Below are positions 38,106 through 46,534 of a DNA stretch of 64,000 nt, in pieces. Origin of the DNA: Sphingobium sp. BYY-5 (GTDB lineage Bacteria > Pseudomonadota > Alphaproteobacteria > Sphingomonadales > Sphingomonadaceae); assembly GCF_022758885.1 (NCBI RefSeq), contig NZ_JALEBH010000001.1, positions 558,001 to 622,000 of the forward strand. The letters run 5' to 3'. Under the pieces are notes generated by a model, which did no database searches, was not told the DNA's origin, and worked only from the letters and a program-made list of their open reading frames with translations. The position numbers and the translations under genes were made by a program. How positions within the stretch are numbered: the first letter of the stretch is position 1; each line of letters starts with the position of its first letter.

Positions 38106-38768
38106 ATGATGCATTGGACCAGAGCGTTTTCCAAACAGGTGGAATCATCTGCTGACCCGGAAAACGCGGTAAAACAAAAGCTGGAGCAGCCGAACCGATG
38201 TAATCGGATCGGAATCTGGTCCAGAATGGCATGGACCATGCCCGCGCTTGCTCTAGCGGCGTGCGCCGGGGGCAATTACCGCCCCGTCAGCGATAGCCCC
38301 GTGCGGATCGGCCCGCCCTACAAGGTGCGCGGCGTGACCTATGTACCCGCCGCCAATCCTGGTTATGACATGCTGGGCTATGCCAGTTGGTATGGATCGG
38401 AATCGGGCAATCGCACGGCGAACGGCGAACAGTTTCGCGCCAAGTGGATCACCGCCGCGCATACCAGCCTGCCGCTGCCCAGCTATGTCGAGGTGACGTC
38501 GCTGGAAACCGGACGCACCATCCTGGTCCGGGTCAATGATCGTGGGCCTTTCGCCGGTCGTGGGCGGATCATCGACCTGTCGCGCGGCGCGGCGGAGGAA
38601 CTGGGCATCCGCGCCACGGGCCATGCCGCCGTACGTGTACGCGTTGTTGATCCGCCCGGAAAGGATCGCGCGCGGCTGCGCAAGGGCAAGCCAGCGCGCG
38701 AGCGGCCCAGAGTATCCGAAGGCACGCTCGCCGGCCTGCGTGCGCAATTGCAGGCCATGGGCCGTTGA
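38106..38768 (+). CDS. rlpA: RlpA-like lipoprotein (septal-ring lytic transglycosylase family)
   Basis: Double-psi beta-barrel protein acting on denuded peptidoglycan: ASWYGSESGNRTANGEQF, AAHTSLPLPSYVEVT and NDRGPFAGRGRIIDLS. No SPOR domain. The signal peptide and lipobox cysteine (MAWTMPALALAAC) begin only at codon 41 (38226), where there is no ribosome binding site. The strong site GGGAGGGG precedes the ATG at 38106. The codons between are translated from a structured 107-bp repeat, so either a long N-terminal extension is made or start use is altered. Confidence 0.82.
   Translation: MMHWTRAFSKQVESSADPENAVKQKLEQPNRCNRIGIWSRMAWTMPALALAACAGGNYRPVSDSPVRIGPPYKVRGVTYVPAANPGYDMLGYASWYGSESGNRTANGEQFRAKWITAAHTSLPLPSYVEVTSLETGRTILVRVNDRGPFAGRGRIIDLSRGAAEELGIRATGHAAVRVRVVDPPGKDRARLRKGKPARERPRVSEGTLAGLRAQLQAMGR
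38116..38222. repeat. Structured repeat, family F, at the 5' end of rlpA
   Basis: A 107-bp element with outer arms GGACCAGA / TCTGGTCC. An inner hairpin GCGTTTTCC..GGAAAACGC spans 38124-38166, and there is a small CCGAT..ATCGG hairpin near 38190. Similar GCGTTTTCC / GGAATCTGG repeats are common between genes in alphaproteobacteria. Here it lies between a ribosome binding site and the signal peptide. Confidence 0.75.
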
Positions 38769-39361
38769 ACGCGCCGGTCCCGGCGGAACAGGCGGTGCGT
38801 CGCCTGGCCGCCGGGCATCCGGTCGTCGGGATGATCCTGTCCCGCTGGGCGGCGGTGCAACTGTCCGATGCCTGGCTGTCGGGCAGTCTGCTGGCGCAGG
38901 CGCGCTGGAACGAGATGTTCGGTTTCCCGCCGCTCCACGGGATCGCCGACGCCGACATCATCTATTTCGACGCCACCGATCTGTCTCAAGCGGCGGAACA
39001 GACGGCGGCGGAGCGGTTGCAGGCGGCTTTCGCCGATCTGCCGGTCCGTCTCGACGTCAAGAATGAGGCGCGGGTGCATCTCTGGTATCCCGACCATTTT
39101 GGCGTCGCGATCCCGCCCTATCGATCCGCGATTGATGCGACCATGACTTTTCCGACCACCGCTTCGGCGGTCGCCATCACGCCGCACGCCCTGTCCGCGC
39201 CCTTTGGCCTCGACGACCTGCTGGCGCCGCTGGTCCGGGCCAATGCAACCCAGATCGACCAGGCTTATTATGAGGCAAAAGCGCGGCGCTGGGCGGCGCA
39301 TTGGCCCGATCTTCCGATCCTGCCCTGGAACGAGGCCGTTCGCCGCCCCGCCCCTTCGTAA
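38765..39361 (+). CDS. Nucleotidyltransferase-like protein (DUF925 type)
   Basis: A 198-residue protein whose TTG start overlaps the rlpA stop codon. Characteristic segments are WLSGSLLAQARWNEMFGFPP, DADIIYFDATDLS, and EARVHLWYPDHFG. The family is annotated as nucleotidyltransferase-like by fold, and no substrate is known. The coupling with rlpA appears positional. Confidence 0.78.
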   Translation: MNAPVPAEQAVRRLAAGHPVVGMILSRWAAVQLSDAWLSGSLLAQARWNEMFGFPPLHGIADADIIYFDATDLSQAAEQTAAERLQAAFADLPVRLDVKNEARVHLWYPDHFGVAIPPYRSAIDATMTFPTTASAVAITPHALSAPFGLDDLLAPLVRANATQIDQAYYEAKARRWAAHWPDLPILPWNEAVRRPAPS

Positions 39362-39438
39362 TAAAGTCTTCATTGTCCGCTTGACGGGGGAGGAGTGGCC
39401 GCATATGTGGCGCTTCTCGCGGGGCCGCTGGCCCCCAT

Positions 39439-39516
39439 GGCGGTCGTAGCTCAGTTGGTTAGAGCGCTGGTTTGTGGTACCAGAGGTCGCGGGTTCGGAT
39501 CCCGTCGATCGCCCCA
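39439..39516 (+). tRNA. tRNA-His (GTG anticodon)
   Basis: Folds as a standard cloverleaf with acceptor GCGGTCG/CGATCGC, D-arm TAGCTCAGTTGGTTAGAGC, anticodon loop TTTGTGG and T-arm GCGGGTTCGGATCCCGT. An extra G at 39439 opposite discriminator C73 is the hallmark G-1 of tRNA-His. CCA is encoded (39514-39516). Confidence 0.96.
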
Positions 39517-39581
39517 TTTTCCCCATTTTGTTGTGCCTTTCGGGGCTTCGCAGCGGCGCGATTGGCCGATATAGCGCAGCC

Positions 39582-39953
39582 ATGGACGATGCGCGCGACA
39601 AGGGGCTGGCCCTCAATCCGAAATATGACGACAATGGCCTCATCACCGCTGTAGTGACGGATGACGCCAGCGGCGAAGTGCTGATGGTCGCGCATATGAA
39701 TGCGCAGGCGCTGGCCCTGACGGTGGAGACCGGCCTTGCCCATTTCTGGTCGCGCAGCCGTCAGGCGCTGTGGAAGAAGGGCGAGACATCGGGCCATATG
39801 CTGGCGGTTCGCGACATCCGTATCGATTGCGACCAGGACGCCGTCTGGGTGAAGGCGGCGCCGGCCGGTCCTACTTGCCACACGGGCGCGCGCTCCTGCT
39901 TCTTCCGCCGGATCGGGCCGGAGGGTCTCAGCAGCGTCGATGCGGCGGGCTAG
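39582..39953 (+). CDS. hisI: Phosphoribosyl-AMP cyclohydrolase
   Basis: Third step of histidine synthesis, a zinc/magnesium enzyme. The 123 residues include [28 protein letters not shown], the metal-binding DCDQDAVW and [12 protein letters not shown]. The start at 39582 excludes an upstream extension that would begin in the tRNA. It overlaps the next gene by 14 bp. Confidence 0.95.
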   Translation: MDDARDKGLALNPKYDDNGLITAVVTDDASGEVLMVAHMNAQALALTVETGLAHFWSRSRQALWKKGETSGHMLAVRDIRIDCDQDAVWVKAAPAGPTCHTGARSCFFRRIGPEGLSSVDAAG

Positions 39954-40470
39954 CCTTGCGTTCCTGATCCTGTTGACGGCCTGCCAGCGTGCGCCGGCGG
40001 GGGGCGATCCCGCGCGCGAAGCGGGAAGCATGTCGGCCTCCGGGCTGGAGCGGGCCGCGATCGAGAGCGGCGCTATCGCCGACGCTGGCAGGGTTTCGCC
40101 CGTGGGCCTGTTTCAACGCCGCCATGAAGCCGGGCGCGACGCTCTGTGCGTCATGCCGGGCAAGGACGGGCAGTTCCGCTTCGGGCTGGAGGCGAATTTC
40201 GGCGAAGAACCGCATTGTCGCGGCCATGGCGTTGCGCGCCGGGCGGGCGACAAGCTGATCCTGAGCTTCAAGGGCAGCGACCGCTGCATCATCGTTGCCC
40301 AATATGACGGGGATCAGGTCGCGCTGCCGGGCGTGGTCGATATGGCCTGCGCGGACCTGTGCGACGGGCGGGGGTCGCTGGAAGGCGTCAGCTTCCCGCG
40401 CATCGCCAATGACGCCGCCAGCGCCCTGCGCGCGAAGGATCGCGGCAACGCCCCGCTCTGCAAGACTTGA
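39940..40470 (+). CDS. Lipoprotein, unknown function
   Basis: A 176-residue secreted lipoprotein with signal [15 protein letters not shown] and a lipobox cysteine at 15. The mature domain has several cysteines ([48 protein letters not shown]), suggesting disulfides. It overlaps the 3' end of hisI. I do not recognise the family. Confidence 0.75.
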   Translation: MRRASLAFLILLTACQRAPAGGDPAREAGSMSASGLERAAIESGAIADAGRVSPVGLFQRRHEAGRDALCVMPGKDGQFRFGLEANFGEEPHCRGHGVARRAGDKLILSFKGSDRCIIVAQYDGDQVALPGVVDMACADLCDGRGSLEGVSFPRIANDAASALRAKDRGNAPLCKT

Positions 40471-40513
40471 GCTTCCCGCTTAGCTCCGTTTAATCGAAGC
40501 GAACGGCTCTACT

Positions 40514-41140
40514 TCAATAACCGATATAGCGGCCCGGCCGATGGTTCACGACCAGCACGGCGTTCATCGCGGCGGCGGACAGGATCGACAGGGCGAACCG
40601 GTCGAGGCTGAGGAGCGGCAGCGAGCCGAGCAGGATCACGATGTCGCATCCCATCTGCGTGCGCCCGGCATTCCAGCCGCGCGACTTTTGCAGGATCAGG
40701 GCGACCACGCCGACGCCGCCCACGCCCGCGCCATGCCGGGCGATGGCGAGGATGCCGAAACCGATGATCGATCCGCCAAACAGGGCGGCAAAAAGCGGGC
40801 TGACCTTCGCCACCTGCATCGCCAGGGGCATGGCCAGTCCCATCGCCATGATCGCGACATTGGCGAACAGCGTCTTCAGGCCGAACGCCCGCCCCATCGC
40901 CCGCCCCGCGAAGAGGAAGAAGGGGATGTTGATGAGGATGAAGAGCGTCGCGGGCGACCAGGGGATGAGGTAGGAGAGTAGCAGCGCGATCCCCGCCATG
41001 CCGCCCGTCACCAGATTGGCCTGTTTCAGCAGCATCAACCCCATGGCGATGAAGGCGCAGCCGATGGCGATGGCATAGCCGTCTTCGGTCAGGCTGTGGG
41101 GACGGGCAGAGGATGGCTGCGAAGGCAGGAGGGGAGGCAT
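40514..41140 (-). CDS. YitT family membrane protein
   Basis: A 208-residue inner-membrane protein with about five helices (YAIAIGCAFIAMGLMLL, NLVTGGMAGIALLLSYLI, ATLFILINIPFFLFAG). It contains the family-typical GGMAGIALL and LFGGSIIGFGILAIAR segments. YitT proteins are of unknown function, possibly transporters. It is on the strand opposite to the lipoprotein. Confidence 0.82.
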   Translation of the reverse strand: MPPLLPSQPSSARPHSLTEDGYAIAIGCAFIAMGLMLLKQANLVTGGMAGIALLLSYLIPWSPATLFILINIPFFLFAGRAMGRAFGLKTLFANVAIMAMGLAMPLAMQVAKVSPLFAALFGGSIIGFGILAIARHGAGVGGVGVVALILQKSRGWNAGRTQMGCDIVILLGSLPLLSLDRFALSILSAAAMNAVLVVNHRPGRYIGY

Positions 41141-41248
41141 GGCAAAGTCCGTGAAGCATGGGCGCCCCGGCCATCCTCTTGCTATTATATTGCGCGGCCT
41201 GATAGCGATGTGTCCGCCCGCTGCAAAGCCCGAAAGCGGGGCGGTCGT

Positions 41249-42388
41249 TCAGCCGCCCGTATCGACCTGCGCCGGGCCGAAGCTGTCGATCGCCTGGAAC
41301 AGGCGGGTCAGCGCGTCGCGTTCCTCCGCCCCGATCTCCGGCCGCCACACTTCGAACAACAGCACTACGCGGGTTTCCTGGCTGCGGTTCCAGGCTTCAT
41401 GCTCGAAGCTGTCGTCGAACAACAGCATTTCGCCCTTGCGCCACGCCCGCGTTTCCGCGCCGACCCGCAGCGCGCAGTCGCCGGGCGCCAGCAGCGGTAG
41501 GTGGCAGATGAGGCGGGTATTGAGCAGCCCGTGATGCGGCTGGATATGCGTGCCCGGCTTGAGCAGCGACCAGAGCGCCATGGGGGATCGGCCCGCGATC
41601 ACCGGTATGGGCGCATGGGCCAGCGCGGCCATCACCGATGGGCAGCGCTCCGCATTTTCCGGCACAGGCGCGCCATTCTGCCAGAAATAGAGCGCGCCCC
41701 AGCTTGGATCGTCGCGCAGCGGATTATTGGGGGCGGGCCGGTCCGCCGATGTTTCGACATAGGGGGCGAACTCCGCCTCCTGCGCGCGCACGGCCGCCAG
41801 TTCCGCGACGATGGCGTCGGTCATCGCTTCCATCGGCGCGACCCAGTCGAACTCGTCGCGCTCATAGAAGGCGCGCTGGGGCAGGCCGGGGAAGTAGAAC
41901 ATACTCGGCTGTTGTAGATAGAGGGTACGCTTGCCCAGTAGCAGGTCGGTGGCATGGGCGACGCGGGGCAGGGGCGGCAGGTCGCGGACAGCGGCGATCA
42001 GATGATCCTCGAACCGCTTGCCCGATTGCGCGATGCTGGCCTGTGCCTGCTGGAGCAGCGGCTGGAGCTGCGACGGCGCGCCGGTTGTGGCTGCCTGCGC
42101 CAGGGCGGCCTGGAACCATCCGGTCGAGCCGCGCTCGTCGCCACGACGCAACGCATTCTGCCCCATGGCGAGCAGGGCGGGAATATTGCGTATATCGCCG
42201 TCCAGGATGTGCCGCAGCGCCGCCGCCTCGCCGTCCAGGTCGCCTGTACGGTTGCACGCCTGCGCCAGCAGCATCGCCGGCGGGTCCGCCATTTCCCGCA
42301 ACGTCGCCAGCGCTACTTGCACATCGCCCCGCCGCAGGGCGGCGACGGCCGCCTCGGCCAGCATCGTCTCTCTTGCCTGATCGCTCAT
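41249..42388 (-). CDS. Aspartyl/asparaginyl beta-hydroxylase family protein
   Basis: A 379-residue Fe(II)/2-oxoglutarate dioxygenase-like protein. An N-terminal TPR-like helical part (AVAALRRGDVQVALATLREM, ALLAMGQNALRRGDERG) covers about 120 residues. The C-terminal cupin carries IQPHHGLLNTRLICHLPL, CALRVGAETRAW and DDSFEHEAWNRSQETRVVLL, with histidines suited to iron. The fold usually hydroxylates Asp/Asn in proteins or modifies lipid A. The substrate here is open. Confidence 0.87.
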   Translation of the reverse strand: MSDQARETMLAEAAVAALRRGDVQVALATLREMADPPAMLLAQACNRTGDLDGEAAALRHILDGDIRNIPALLAMGQNALRRGDERGSTGWFQAALAQAATTGAPSQLQPLLQQAQASIAQSGKRFEDHLIAAVRDLPPLPRVAHATDLLLGKRTLYLQQPSMFYFPGLPQRAFYERDEFDWVAPMEAMTDAIVAELAAVRAQEAEFAPYVETSADRPAPNNPLRDDPSWGALYFWQNGAPVPENAERCPSVMAALAHAPIPVIAGRSPMALWSLLKPGTHIQPHHGLLNTRLICHLPLLAPGDCALRVGAETRAWRKGEMLLFDDSFEHEAWNRSQETRVVLLFEVWRPEIGAEERDALTRLFQAIDSFGPAQVDTGG

Positions 42389-42428
42389 GCTCTCGCCTTA
42401 TCGGGCGATGGGGCTGGACGAAAGCGGC

Positions 42429-43625
42429 TTATTCGGCCGCGGCCGGGGCGAAGTTTGCCTGCCGCCGTTCCAGCGTGATGGCGAGAAGGAAGATGGCCAA
42501 CCCACCCAGCGCCAGCGCGCTGCCGATCCAGCCGGTGGACACCAGGCCATAGCCCGCCGCGATCGACAGGCCGCCCAGCCACGGGCCGATCGCGTTGGCG
42601 ACATTGAACGCGCTGTGATGCAGCGCGGCGGCCAGCGTCTGGGCATCGCCCGCCACGTCCATCAGGCGCGCCTGGAGCGGCGTGCCCAGTCCGCCGCCGA
42701 TGCCGATCAGGAAGACGATGATGCCGAGGGTCCAGATATTGCCGGCCATGATCGGGAACAACGCCAGCGACACAGCGCTCCAAAGCAGCACGCCGATGAC
42801 GGTGCGATTTTGCGCCCGATCGGCCAGCCAGGCCGCGGCCAGATTGCCCAGAGTCAGGCCGACGCCGAAGATGATGAGGACCAACGGCACATAGGTTTCG
42901 GCCACATGGGTCACTTCGATCATGGTCGAGGCGACATAGGTATAGACGGCGAACATGCCGCCAAAGCCGATCGCACCGGTCAGCAGCGTCAGCCAGACCT
43001 GCGTTTTGCCGAGCGCGGTCAGTTCACGCATCGGGCTGGCCTTGGGATCGCCCGCATCGCGCGGGGCGTAGAGCGCGACCAAAGTCACCGTCGCCACCGC
43101 CAGCGCGGCAACCACGAAGAAGCCCGATCGCCAGCCCAGCGCCTGCCCCATCCAGTTGGCCACCGGCACGCCCAGCACGGTCGCGACGGTCAGGCCGGAC
43201 ATGACCTTGGCGATTGCCAGCGTTCTTTGCTCGATCGGCACCAGGCTGGCGGCGACCAGCGCGGCGACGCCGAAATAGGCGCCGTGCGGCAAGCCGGACA
43301 GGAAACGGAACAGCAGCATCCAGTGATAGCTGGGCGACAGGGCGGACAGGGCGTTGGCGATAGCGAACATCGCCATCAGCCCGATCAGCAGCGTCCGGCG
43401 CGGCAGTCGCGCGGCAAAGGCGGCGATCACCGGCGCGCCCGCCACGACGCCCAACGCATAGGCGCTGATGGCGTGGCCGGCGGTGGGGGCGTCGATGTGG
43501 AGATCGCGCGCGAAGAAAGGCAGCAGGCTCATCGACGCAAATTCGGTCGTGCCGATCGCGAAGGCGCCGACCGACAGCGCGAACAGGACAAGCGCGGGAT
43601 GCGCGTTCTGGGGCCGGACGCCCAT
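42429..43625 (-). CDS. MFS transporter, AraJ-like efflux type
   Basis: About 398 residues with twelve membrane helices. The start at 43625 is chosen because GGAG lies six bases before it; ATG 43637 is possible. Family segments include FALSVGAFAIGTTEFASMSLLP, SAYALGVVAGAPVIAAFAARLPRR (motif A-like) and FRFLSGLPHGAYFGVAAL. Relatives export sugars, chloramphenicol or purines. The gap upstream (43638-43857) shows no further gene. Confidence 0.88.
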   Translation of the reverse strand: MGVRPQNAHPALVLFALSVGAFAIGTTEFASMSLLPFFARDLHIDAPTAGHAISAYALGVVAGAPVIAAFAARLPRRTLLIGLMAMFAIANALSALSPSYHWMLLFRFLSGLPHGAYFGVAALVAASLVPIEQRTLAIAKVMSGLTVATVLGVPVANWMGQALGWRSGFFVVAALAVATVTLVALYAPRDAGDPKASPMRELTALGKTQVWLTLLTGAIGFGGMFAVYTYVASTMIEVTHVAETYVPLVLIIFGVGLTLGNLAAAWLADRAQNRTVIGVLLWSAVSLALFPIMAGNIWTLGIIVFLIGIGGGLGTPLQARLMDVAGDAQTLAAALHHSAFNVANAIGPWLGGLSIAAGYGLVSTGWIGSALALGGLAIFLLAITLERRQANFAPAAAE

Positions 43626-43857
43626 GGCAAGCTCCATGCTGCAATGCAAAATAATACGGAAGCCCCGCAAATGGGCCTGCTGACAGCGTTGGTCAACCCC
43701 GCATATGTATGAGATTCCTGCACGTGCAGTGGCGCTTTGGCAGTGCCTCAGCTTGAATTTCGGATTTCGACCCAAACCGGCAACGCAATCCAGCCCCGCT
43801 TGGCGCTACATGCAGACGTGACACGCCGCTTCCTTCCGGCCCGGTACTCTGGGTGCG

Positions 43858-44484
43858 TCATGTCCGGCTAGCCCGAACGCTCAGCCACCGATCGTCGGGC
43901 TTTCCGATGCACCGACGTACTTCGCTGACGGTCCAGCCGGTGTCTGTGAGTGCGGACAACAGGGCAGATTCGCGCCAGTACGTCTCGACGTAGCGCCGAG
44001 GCGCTACAGCGCTGCCGTGCGTGGACATCTTCTCGCCATCGCCTTCTCTAACCGAGGCGTGCAGTTGGCCGCCGGTCCGGGTCGCCTCGGCAAGCCGTCC
44101 AAGCACCGTGCTGAAATCCTCGCGCGCGATGTGAATCAGGCAGGCGCAGGCCCAGATCCCGTCGTACGGCGTGCCGGGATGCAGCGGGTCGGCCAGGTCT
44201 TCGGTCAGCGGGTCCAACAGGTCGGCCTCGTAACCACTCTCGCGAAGCAGTTCGACGAAACCCTTCGCAATGTCGGTGCGCCGGACACTCATTCCTCGCT
44301 TCTCAAGCTCAAGTGCATCTCGCCCGCCACCGCTTCCGATCTCCAGCACCCTGCCAGAGCCACCCAGCTCGGTTGCGAACGCATCGATCTCTATCGCGAC
44401 CCATTCGGGCATCGCCGCAGCCTCGGCAGCATATTCCGCCGCGACCGCATCATAGGACCGCACCGTATCCCGGTCAGTGCTCAT
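43858..44484 (-). CDS. SAM-dependent class I methyltransferase
   Basis: A 208-residue Rossmann methyltransferase with the SAM motif VLEIGSGGGRDALELEKRG, an acidic second motif near VRRTDIAKGF and a third at WACACLIHIAREDF. Substrate unknown. Codon use looks slightly different from neighbours, and it lies next to a large repeat (44613-44789), so transfer is possible. Confidence 0.82.
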   Translation of the reverse strand: MSTDRDTVRSYDAVAAEYAAEAAAMPEWVAIEIDAFATELGGSGRVLEIGSGGGRDALELEKRGMSVRRTDIAKGFVELLRESGYEADLLDPLTEDLADPLHPGTPYDGIWACACLIHIAREDFSTVLGRLAEATRTGGQLHASVREGDGEKMSTHGSAVAPRRYVETYWRESALLSALTDTGWTVSEVRRCIGKPDDRWLSVRASRT

Positions 44485-44612
44485 CTTGGCGCTCCTCCAT
44501 CAAAAAAAGGCCGCGACGGGCGAGGGGACATCAGCCCGTTGCGCCCTTCACAGCTTCGGCTGTTGGTGACATCGCGGGCGATTGTCTTCCCAGCCATAAC
44601 AGAAATTCGATC

Positions 44613-44789
44613 TAGGGCGGATCGACATTCAGGTTAAAGCGGAAGCTTCAGCCTCATTTTCAACGTCATGCCGGATCAAGTCCGGCATCCAGAGTCGCAG
44701 GCGACGCCTTTTGTGGCCCTGGATGCCGGATCAGGTCCGGCATGACGGCTTGGGAAGCGCATAAAACTGTGAATGTCGATCGGTCCTAA
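44613..44789. repeat. Inverted repeat, family B copy 3 (complete)
   Basis: Full-length 177-bp copy: TAGGGCGGATCGACATTCAGG at the left and CTGTGAATGTCGATCGGTCCTA at the right. The centre is a long hairpin made of ATGCCGGATCAAGTCCGGCATCCAGAG and its complement-like CTGGATGCCGGATCAGGTCCGGCATGACG. It fills most of the 414-bp gap between the methyltransferase and the EamA transporter; the rest shows nothing. Confidence 0.88.
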
Positions 44790-44898
44790 GACACAGCCCG
44801 CGTTCACGGCGTTCCTATGCAAATTGAGGCACGATCGGCACTTTTCGCAATTGATATGATTTAATTCCTGGCGCCCGATCGGCTATGGCGCGCCCATC

Positions 44899-45789
44899 AT
44901 GACGGGGAATGACGGCAACAGGGCGCGCGGCGCCGCGCTGGCAGGGGCGGGGGCGGTGTTGCTGTCGCTCTGTTCGATGAATTTGGGCGCGGCCTTTGCC
45001 AAGACGTTGTTCCCGTTGGTGGGCGCCTATGGCATCGCCGCGCTGCGCATCGATCTGGCGGCGATCCTGCTGCTGCTTTTCCGTCGGCCATGGCGTCGTT
45101 CCATCCCCCGCGACGTGCGCTGGGCGCTGCTGGCCTATGGCGCGACGTTGGGCCTCATGAACCTGCTCATCTACCAGGCCTTTGCGCGTATCCCGCTGGG
45201 CATCGCCATGGCCATCGAAGTGACCGGGCCGTTGGCGATCGTGTTGTTCGGATCGCGCCGGCCGCGCGATTTCCTCTGGCTCGCGGCAGCGGTCGCGGGA
45301 CTGCTCCTGCTGCTCCCGCTCAGAAGCGACGCGGCGCTCGATCCATTGGGTATCGCGTTCGCCTGCGGCGCAGCGGCCTGCTGGGCGCTCTATATCGTCA
45401 CGGGCAAGCGCGTGTCTGGCGCGCTGGGCGGCGATGCCGTCGCCTGGGGGATGCTGGCCGCCGCGATCCTGGTCATGCCGGTGGGCCTGACCCATGCGGG
45501 CGCGGCGCTCTTCTCGCCCTGGGTGTTGATGGTCGGCATCGGCATCGCGCTGCTGTCGAGCGCCTTGCCCTATTCGCTGGAGATGGAGGCGCTGCGGCGG
45601 CTGCCCGCGCCGGTCTTCGGATTGCTCTTGAGTTCGGCTCCGGCCATCGGTGCGCTGGCGGGCTTCATCGTGCTGGGCGAGCGGTTGACGCCGGTTCAGT
45701 GGATCGCGATCGCCTGTATCGTCGTCGCCTCGGCCGGCAGCGCGCTCACCGCCGGGCACAAGCCCGCGATCGAGGATGCGCCTCAGTAA
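44899..45789 (+). CDS. EamA/RhtA-type exporter
   Basis: A 296-residue inner-membrane transporter with ten predicted helices in two EamA repeats. Segments such as LLIYQAFARIPLGIAMAIEVTGPLAIVL and LPYSLEMEALRRLPAPVFGLLLSSAPAIGALAGFIVLGE match the RhtA threonine/homoserine exporter group. The substrate is inferred only from that similarity. It is convergent with the L,D-transpeptidase gene. Confidence 0.85.
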   Translation: MTGNDGNRARGAALAGAGAVLLSLCSMNLGAAFAKTLFPLVGAYGIAALRIDLAAILLLLFRRPWRRSIPRDVRWALLAYGATLGLMNLLIYQAFARIPLGIAMAIEVTGPLAIVLFGSRRPRDFLWLAAAVAGLLLLLPLRSDAALDPLGIAFACGAAACWALYIVTGKRVSGALGGDAVAWGMLAAAILVMPVGLTHAGAALFSPWVLMVGIGIALLSSALPYSLEMEALRRLPAPVFGLLLSSAPAIGALAGFIVLGERLTPVQWIAIACIVVASAGSALTAGHKPAIEDAPQ

Positions 45790-45801
45790 ATTTCATCGTC
45801 A

Positions 45802-46482
45802 TTACCCGCCAACCTGCGCCTTGCTCACGTCCAGCATCTTGCCGTTGGTGATGACCGCGATGTCGCCCAGCTTGGTGACGCCGAACAGCTTGCGCGCAAA
45901 TTCCACTGGCACGCCGATGCAACCATGGGTGCCACGGCCATATTCGACGTCGCTGCCATGAATGAAGACGCCATCGCTGGTCAGGCGCTGCGCGTAAGGC
46001 ATGGGCGCGTCGTAGAGGTTGGACACATGATCGGCGTCCTTCTGCGTGATCGGGAAGGCGCCCTGCGGACTCGGCTTGTCTGTCGCGCCGTAGAGGATGA
46101 CCGCTGCGCCGATCTCGTATCCCGCACGGAACACGGACAGGGTTTCGGCCTTCAGATCGATGGTGATGATGACGGGACCGGTCGCGGGTGCGCCCTTCTC
46201 GTCCCAGACATAGTCGCCATGGCGAAAGGGGCCGTCGATCGGCAGCACCCGCTTCACCGTCAGCGCGCGCGGATCGATTTCCATCGGCTGGTCGCTGCGC
46301 CGTTCGGTGAGCTTGGCGGGAGCAGGGGCCGGTTTCGCCTCGGCCGCTTCGGCAGGGGCGCTGTCCTGTCCGGCGGGCCGGTCGATCCAGTGCATCGCCA
46401 GCAGCGCCGCGCCGCCCAGCCCCAGGCCGATCGCCAGCTTGGGTCCGGCGCTTTTCGCCAATGCCTTGAACAAGCCCGCCAT
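45802..46482 (-). CDS. L,D-transpeptidase (YkuD), membrane-anchored
   Basis: About 226 residues with a single N-terminal hydrophobic anchor (IGLGLGGAALLAMHW), a Pro/Ala-rich linker and a YkuD domain. The catalytic motif is HGSDVEYGRGTHGCIGVP, with His and Cys in the expected order. It is a second, shorter L,D-transpeptidase besides the one at 11025. The role could be Lpp-like attachment or 3-3 crosslinking. Confidence 0.88.
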   Translation of the reverse strand: MAGLFKALAKSAGPKLAIGLGLGGAALLAMHWIDRPAGQDSAPAEAAEAKPAPAPAKLTERRSDQPMEIDPRALTVKRVLPIDGPFRHGDYVWDEKGAPATGPVIITIDLKAETLSVFRAGYEIGAAVILYGATDKPSPQGAFPITQKDADHVSNLYDAPMPYAQRLTSDGVFIHGSDVEYGRGTHGCIGVPVEFARKLFGVTKLGDIAVITNGKMLDVSKAQVGG

Positions 46483-46534
46483 ATCCGTCCTCATGCCTCC
46501 AGTTGCGTCGGAGGATAAGGGCGAAAGGTTAAGC

